Below, one piece after another: positions 58,801 to 64,000 of a stretch of 64,000 nucleotides of DNA. The stretch covers positions 62,001 through 126,000 of the forward strand of contig JAALGY010000051.1 in NCBI GenBank assembly GCA_032358165.1. The letters run 5' to 3'. The first letter of the stretch is position 1. Every line of letters begins with the position of its first letter. This DNA comes from Diplosphaera chodatii. Lineage: Eukaryota; Chlorophyta; Trebouxiophyceae; Prasiolales; Stichococcaceae. The notes below the pieces were generated by a model. It did no database searches. It was not told where the DNA came from and saw nothing but the letters and a program-made list of their open reading frames with translations. A program made the position numbers and the translations under genes.

Positions 58801-61800
58801 TGGAAGGCCAGCTGCAGGAACTCGCGGCGCTTGAGCGCCGCGTGCGTGCACGTCATCGCCACCACCTTGGCCTGCTTGGTCATCAGGTAGTTCACCCGGT
58901 CCGCCTGGCCCTGCAGCGGAGGGGGGCACAAGCATGAGAAACCCTAAACCCTAGGGTCTGTCGGCTGCTGCAGCGCCACCAGCGCCTGCCCGGCGTCCAT
59001 CAACCATGCAGGCTGCCCGGCTCCTGCAGGCTGGGTATGCCAGCCCCGCACGGCAGCCCACGTGCATGGCTTCTGGGGAATGTGCCCCTGCCCTGCCGCA
59101 TCAAGCCCCTCCACCATGTTTGGTGCATCCTATGCGTACTGTGCATCAGGCGCGCCGCTGTGCCGCAGGGTGGGCACCTTGAGCAGCTCGAAGGCGCGGC
59201 ACTCCTCCAGCTCCTGGAACATGGTGCGCAGGTGGCGGAAGCAGCCGCGCGCCCGCTCCAGGTCCTCCTCGTAGCCGCGCCCCCGGAACAGCTGGCCGGG
59301 CGCGTCCGCAAAGTACTCCTGCACAACGATCGGCGCGTTTGCTGGGTTTGTACCAGGACAGCCCACGTGGTGACGCGCCGCTGCTCACACGGATGCAGCT
59401 GCTTGCGGCAGCAGCAGAGCAGCTGCATGGTATGTGGCGACAGAAGTTCACGCTGGCGGGCCAACGAGTGGGCGCTGCCCCCGCTGCACATGGATCTGGC
59501 GGCGAGACCCTCGTCATGAGTTTGGCGTACCGCCGAGCTCACCGGGTGCCAGCACCCATGCCTGCCACGGGCAGTCAACGCAGAACAACTGAGGTCGCGA
59601 CCAGGCTCAATCGTGCATGAGAACAGCACCTTGAAGGGGAACAGCTCCTGGACGCATTCGGGCGTTTTCCGGGCGGCGGCGTCGGCGCTGAACTTCTCCC
59701 ACCGGCTGAGCACATGTAGCAGCCAGAAGTAGGCGGCCGTCTCGCACGTGTACACCTGCCCCTCCGCCACGCCCAGCTGCTTCGCCATGCGCTCCACCTG
59801 CAGGGAAAGCGGCGTAGACATGCTGTCAGTACCCTTGGCCATGCTGCTATACGGGGGAAGTTGGGCTGCAACAGCCAGCATATGCACGCAGTGCGTGAGC
59901 TGCTGTACCTGTGCCAGCTGCCAGGGCTGTTCAGAAATCGGGCGATCACGCAGGCAGGAGCAGACATGACGCATGCCACCGCTGAGCGCCGCTGGGGCGG
60001 CGCCCAGCCGGCACGGCAGCCCCCGGCCACCTCCGCCGCCCGTCCACCCAGCCTGTGCGGCTGGTCCCTACACCCTCAGGTAAACTCTAAACCCTTCAAG
60101 CCGCACCTGAGCCAGCAGCTCCAGGCGGCGCGCCAGCATGGCGTTCACGCGGCCGACGCGACTGAAGTCCTGCTCCGTGTCAAGCTCCGCCTCGCCCATG
60201 CCCAGCCGCAGCAGGTACCGCGCCGGCACGTCCCTGCAGGCAGCAGCCTCGAGACGTGGGCTGTGCCGGCACCAGCACAGCCGTGCCCAGCGACCGTCGC
60301 AACCGCAGACCCCGCAGATCCCTGCTCCGAGGGCGTCAGGGGCGGTGGTGCTCAACAGCTCGGAGGCCAACAGCGCTGTCCAGCTGCACCACGTCCGCAA
60401 GCTTGCTGAACTGTACCAAAGCCCTTGACACGAGGACCACGAGGACAGCAGCAGCTCACCGCTCCAGCAGCTTGGAGAACAGGTCGTTCAGCGCCTGGTT
60501 GGAGTGGGTGATGAGCAGCACGCGCTGGCCGGGGTTGTTGGCGTACAGCACGTGCATGATCTGCACCGCCGTGTCCGTCTTGCCCGTGCCTGAGGCACAC
60601 CAACAGCACGAACTGTAGCAACAACTGACCAGCAGCTGCATACGGTGAGGGAGTCATGTCGCACAGCGCCCATCAGCGGGGACCTGAAGGACATGCCGCC
60701 GTCAGGCACACGCGCCCGAAAGAACACGACTGAACAAACTGAGCATGCCGTCGGGCACCTGGGGGGCCCACGACCAGCGTGAGGCCGTGCTGCACGCCCG
60801 CCTTGATCGCCTCCACCTGCGGCGTGGCACAGCATCGTCAACCGCCGAGCCCAGCACCGCGACGCAAGGGTGCCACCCTGGAGCATCTAACCAAGGAAGA
60901 AAACGATGTGCAGCCTGCGCACAGCTGGGAGACTTCTGCAGATGCGCTCAACCACCTGCATGGGGGTGAAGCGGACGGGGTTCTGCGGCGGCAGGTCCTC
61001 GGGGTACGGCCCAGGGTCCGAGGGGGCGTAGGACTCCACCAGCAGCTTCTGCGGCTCCTCGGCCGCCTCAGCAGCATCCGCCTTCCGCTTCTTCCTGCTG
61101 CCGCCGTCCGCCTGCAGCCAACATGGTGCATGCGTCAGAGGGCACTGCACAGGGCACGGGGCGCCTTCCCGGGGGTCGCAGGCATGCCGCGGTGTAAGCA
61201 CACGCAGCATGCAACGCGGCTGTTTCAGCATGTGCATCATACTTGACGGTAGGTGGCTCACCTGCTTCTGCGGCGGGAAGGTGATGCGGAAGGGACGCAC
61301 GGGCTCCGGCTGGCCGCTGTTGTTCACGAACTCGATCTCGGTGCCGGGGAAGCTCTCCCGGACGTGCTCGGCATCCAGGAATGTGTCCTGCACGGCAGGT
61401 ATGGTGACAACCCGCATCGCGACACAGTAGCGCCCAACCGGTGTGTTGCGGTGCTGCTCCTCTGCCGGCCTCTTCAGCAGCTGCATGCGCGTGTTGGCGG
61501 GGCAGGCTTCGCCAGTGTGCCAGCAGCCCGCACCTCCAGCACATGGTTATCGTCCCACTGGCAGCACAACAGTTCCCAGACCCTGCAGTACCTTGAAGTC
61601 CACGCTGCGGCGGAAGCCGGGCAGCCGGGTGTACTGCGCGGCGGCCGGGTCACCGTAGCCCAGGAAGGTGTCGTGCAGCCAGGGCGGCACGATCGTCTGC
61701 TCGTTCATCAGGTCCCGCATGCTCTCCAGCACCGCCTTGAAGTTGTTCTCCTGCAGGGCGGGCAGCCGACACCGGTGTCGATCCCCCTCACGTGCTGCAC

Positions 61801-64000
61801 AGGAGCCAGCCTGCCATGCAGACATGCTGCTGACACCTGCACCGCACCCTCAGGAGCTCAGGGCCTGAACCCAACGCACCAGCCGGGCGCCACCACACCA
61901 GGCTGGAGGCACTGAGAAGTCACAGTCCAGGTCCTGCCACCACCTCGAACCAGGACACACATTGACGCAGCCGGCACCTTGGGCTTGCGGCGCATGAGCA
62001 GGTTGGAGCTGGCGTACACATCCTCGGTCGCCCGCCGCGCTGCGAGCGCGTCCATGTCCAGCTGGTACTGCGCGGTGTCCAGCGCGCAGGTCAGCGTGCG
62101 GCGGAAGCCCGCGGGCGGCCGCCACTCGTCCCGCTTGATGCGCCCCGTGAAGTCGTTCATGAGGCGCCCCTCTGCAGCCAGGGCGCACGTGCCCAGTCAG
62201 CGCGGGCGCGTTGGACAGCATGTGCACGGCGGCAGGAAGCAAGAGAGCAAGCGCGACCCAGCCTCGTCCCTTGAGCTCAATGTCAGTGAGCTCACAGACG
62301 CATCAGCAGGAGCCTGCGTGGCGGAGCAGCAGGGGGGGTGGAGAACAGGGGCGACCCACCCTCGTCCTTGACCTCGACGACCTCGCAGCCCCGCACGGTG
62401 ACGAGGCCGTGCAGCTCCATGACGCCCGGCTCCCCGGGCCGCGAGCGCATCTCCGCGACCTGCCCCGCGTCGGGGGGCCGCACCGTCAGCAGGAACAGCA
62501 CGTCGTGCTGCTTCACCTCGTCCCACTCGCTGCGCACCTCCCCCCGCAGCCCTGCAGCCAGTTTAGGGTTTAGATAGGCCCTGATGGGGTCTGGAGGAGT
62601 TTTGGGGGCTTACTAGGGGCAAGGCCTCATGCTGCCCAACTCCAGTGCTGCAGCAGCTGCTGCTCATGTACAGCGATATGGCAGCTGAGGCAGCGAGAAA
62701 CAGGGCTGCACCAAAAGCGCACCTGTGGTGTTGATGACCACGTCCGCGGTGACCGCTGCCGGCTTGGCCTCGCCCACCTGCAGGCGAAGTCGCACGCATG
62801 AGCCACATGCACCTGCCTCCTCAAGACATCCTGGCTCAGCATCGCTGCAGCAGTGCACAGGCGCGGGGAAAGCAGGACTCGCATGAAACAGGAGCACCGC
62901 TGCGCCGCACAAATGCCCAGACCGGCGCCCATGCCAGCCTGGGCCGACATCTGCAGGCGCACTGTCCAGGCGCCACGCCCTGCAGCGCAGGCCGGCGCCG
63001 CACCTTGGGCGGCTTGACCTCGATGATGTCGAAGCCGGCGAGGGGCATCGCCATGCGCGCCCAGCCCCGGAACTTCACCACGGGGTCCTCCCGCTCCTCG
63101 TCCCACGACGCCCCAACCCGCTGCAGCACATCCGCCAAGTCCTCCCGCACCTGGCATGCAGGTCAACAACTTGTGAGAAGCACGCCTCGCGTTCCACACC
63201 CACGGAGGACGCTGGCGTTGTTCACCAGACACACTGACGCCCTGACGGCCGTCAAGCGCCTCTTGCATGTCTCAAGTAGAGGTACAGGAGGAGCTGACAG
63301 TCCTCAACGTCGGCAGCCCTGCAGATTGGCTGCAAATGCGGGAGCCCATATACTGCAGACAGGCGCGAGCACGCAGTGTGTCCAGCTGCGAGCTCATGTG
63401 GAAGGTCTTGCGTTCGGACGGCACCTCGTAGGTGGCCTCCAGGCGGAACAGGTTGAAGTTGCGCAGCAGGTAGTCGTGGAAGGTCAGGAACTGCAGATTG
63501 AGCTTGGGCAGCGCCAGGCACGCCTCCCCTGTGGTGTTGCAGCCATGATGGTGTGAACACATGGTTCGCATGCAGCTTGCCGCTGTTGCGCACACCAAGG
63601 GACGCTTGGTTCTCCTTTGTTCTGCTGGCTCGTCAGCAGAGAAGCACAGTAGCGACGCAGCAGCCATGTTCACGGCTGCTGCTGCTGCTGTGCTGCAGTG
63701 CTGCTGAGATGGACTGTGCCTGATGCAAGGTGTACACTGCATCCGCATGCATGCCTGCGACACAGCCACCTGGAGTATAGGGGACTGCATGCTTTTTTTA
63801 CATGAAAGGCTCAGTTTCCCACCTGTGTAGTGGGTGCTGGGGACCTGGTTCTCATCCCAAAGCACCGCCTCGGTTGGGTACAGCGGCATCGCGTTGATGA
63901 CCTCCGTCTGGAAGCGCCGCCGCTCGAAGGCCGTCAGCAGCACCTCCCGCAGGAAGCCCTCGTCGGCCGCCCACGCGTCGCCGTCGCGCACCAGCCTGCG
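55888..64000 (-). CDS. AQR: Aquarius, spliceosomal SF1-family RNA helicase (5' part outside window)
   Basis: Twenty-one exons in the window: 64000(open)-63823, 63528-63425, 63150-63004, 62777-62723, 62551-62360, 62171-61978, 61750-61592, 61387-61262, 61111-60956, 60816-60759, 60589-60460, 60233-60107, 59797-59630, 59318-59178, 58910-58728, 58446-58276, 57959-57721, 57448-57325, 57061-56868, 56616-56535, 56283-55888; 1107 residues, phases all close. Aquarius landmarks: [37 protein letters not shown], Walker A GPPGTGKT (split by an intron), [26 protein letters not shown] (motif II), [38 protein letters not shown] and [14 protein letters not shown]. Aquarius binds introns upstream of the branch site in the nucleus. 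The C-terminal ~110 residues are Ala/Gly/Pro low complexity. Intron 15 has a GC donor (CAG|GCGCGT at 58727). Confidence 0.95.
58939..58953. repeat. TTTAGGG-type motif in Aquarius intron 14
   Basis: AAACCCTAAACCCTA lies about 28-42 bases before the acceptor of exon 15. Confidence 0.8.
60087..60095. repeat. TTTAGGG-type motif in Aquarius intron 12
   Basis: CTAAACCCT lies about 12-20 bases after the donor at 60106. Confidence 0.65.
62562..62573. repeat. TTTAGGG-type motif in Aquarius intron 4
   Basis: TTTAGGGTTTAG lies 9-21 bases before the acceptor of exon 5, on the opposite strand to most others relative to the gene's sense. Confidence 0.75.

Noticed and set aside
1..64000. Bacterial or viral origin, operons, CRISPR array, IS elements
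   Set aside because: Spliceosomal introns throughout, nuclear eukaryotic genes, no transposase, reverse transcriptase or repeat-spacer array seen.

Overview
This is a nuclear segment from a green plant-lineage alga. The genes are densely packed, GC-rich and broken by about 140 short introns bounded by GT(C/G)..(C/T)GCAG. They encode plastid proteins (Mg-protoporphyrin ester cyclase, a Rubisco-activase-like ATPase) and ordinary eukaryotic proteins (TFIIB, Aquarius, bL28m). TGTAA motifs of the chlorophyte poly(A) type follow several genes. Short TTTAGGG-type motifs fit a trebouxiophyte (Chlorella relative) better than Chlamydomonas, whose telomere unit is TTTTAGGG; the species is not identified. 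Coding models were assembled by following reading phase across splice sites. All except one exon boundary (CDCA7-like exon 6) close in phase. Layout, left to right. 1-1292: nothing seen. 1293-1673 (+): small plastid-type membrane protein. 2145-2871 (-): mitochondrial-type ribosomal protein bL28. 3506-3715 (+): 69-residue unknown protein. 3996-5104 (-): PTRHD1-type PTH2-fold protein. 5478-8157 (+): GT92 glycosyltransferase. 8858-13339 (-): Rubisco-activase-like AAA+ ATPase with a very long N-terminal extension. 13980-19631 (+): CDCA7-type zinc finger plus DDT/WHIM chromatin protein. 20464-33285: four paralogous short-chain dehydrogenases (+,-,+,+). 34386-40104 (-): secreted purple acid phosphatase with 24 exons. 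41006-43433 (-): TFIIB. 44371-48141 (+): Mg-protoporphyrin IX monomethyl ester cyclase. 48813-51697 and 52404-55435 (-): tandem cytochrome b561 paralogues. 55888-64000 (-): Aquarius, its 5' end beyond the window. Working together: there is no operon. The real clusters are the SDR array and the b561 pair, both made by duplication with intron positions kept. Head-to-head pairs that may share promoters are bL28m/69-aa gene, PTRHD1/GT92, activase-like/CDCA7-like, SDR2/SDR3 and TFIIB/cyclase. I found no strong evidence of an undescribed multi-gene system. The signals most worth following are the SDR array with its shared upstream motif, frequent GC-AG introns, TTTAGGG motifs beside splice sites and in two stop codons, the activase-like extension, and the paired b561 tails.
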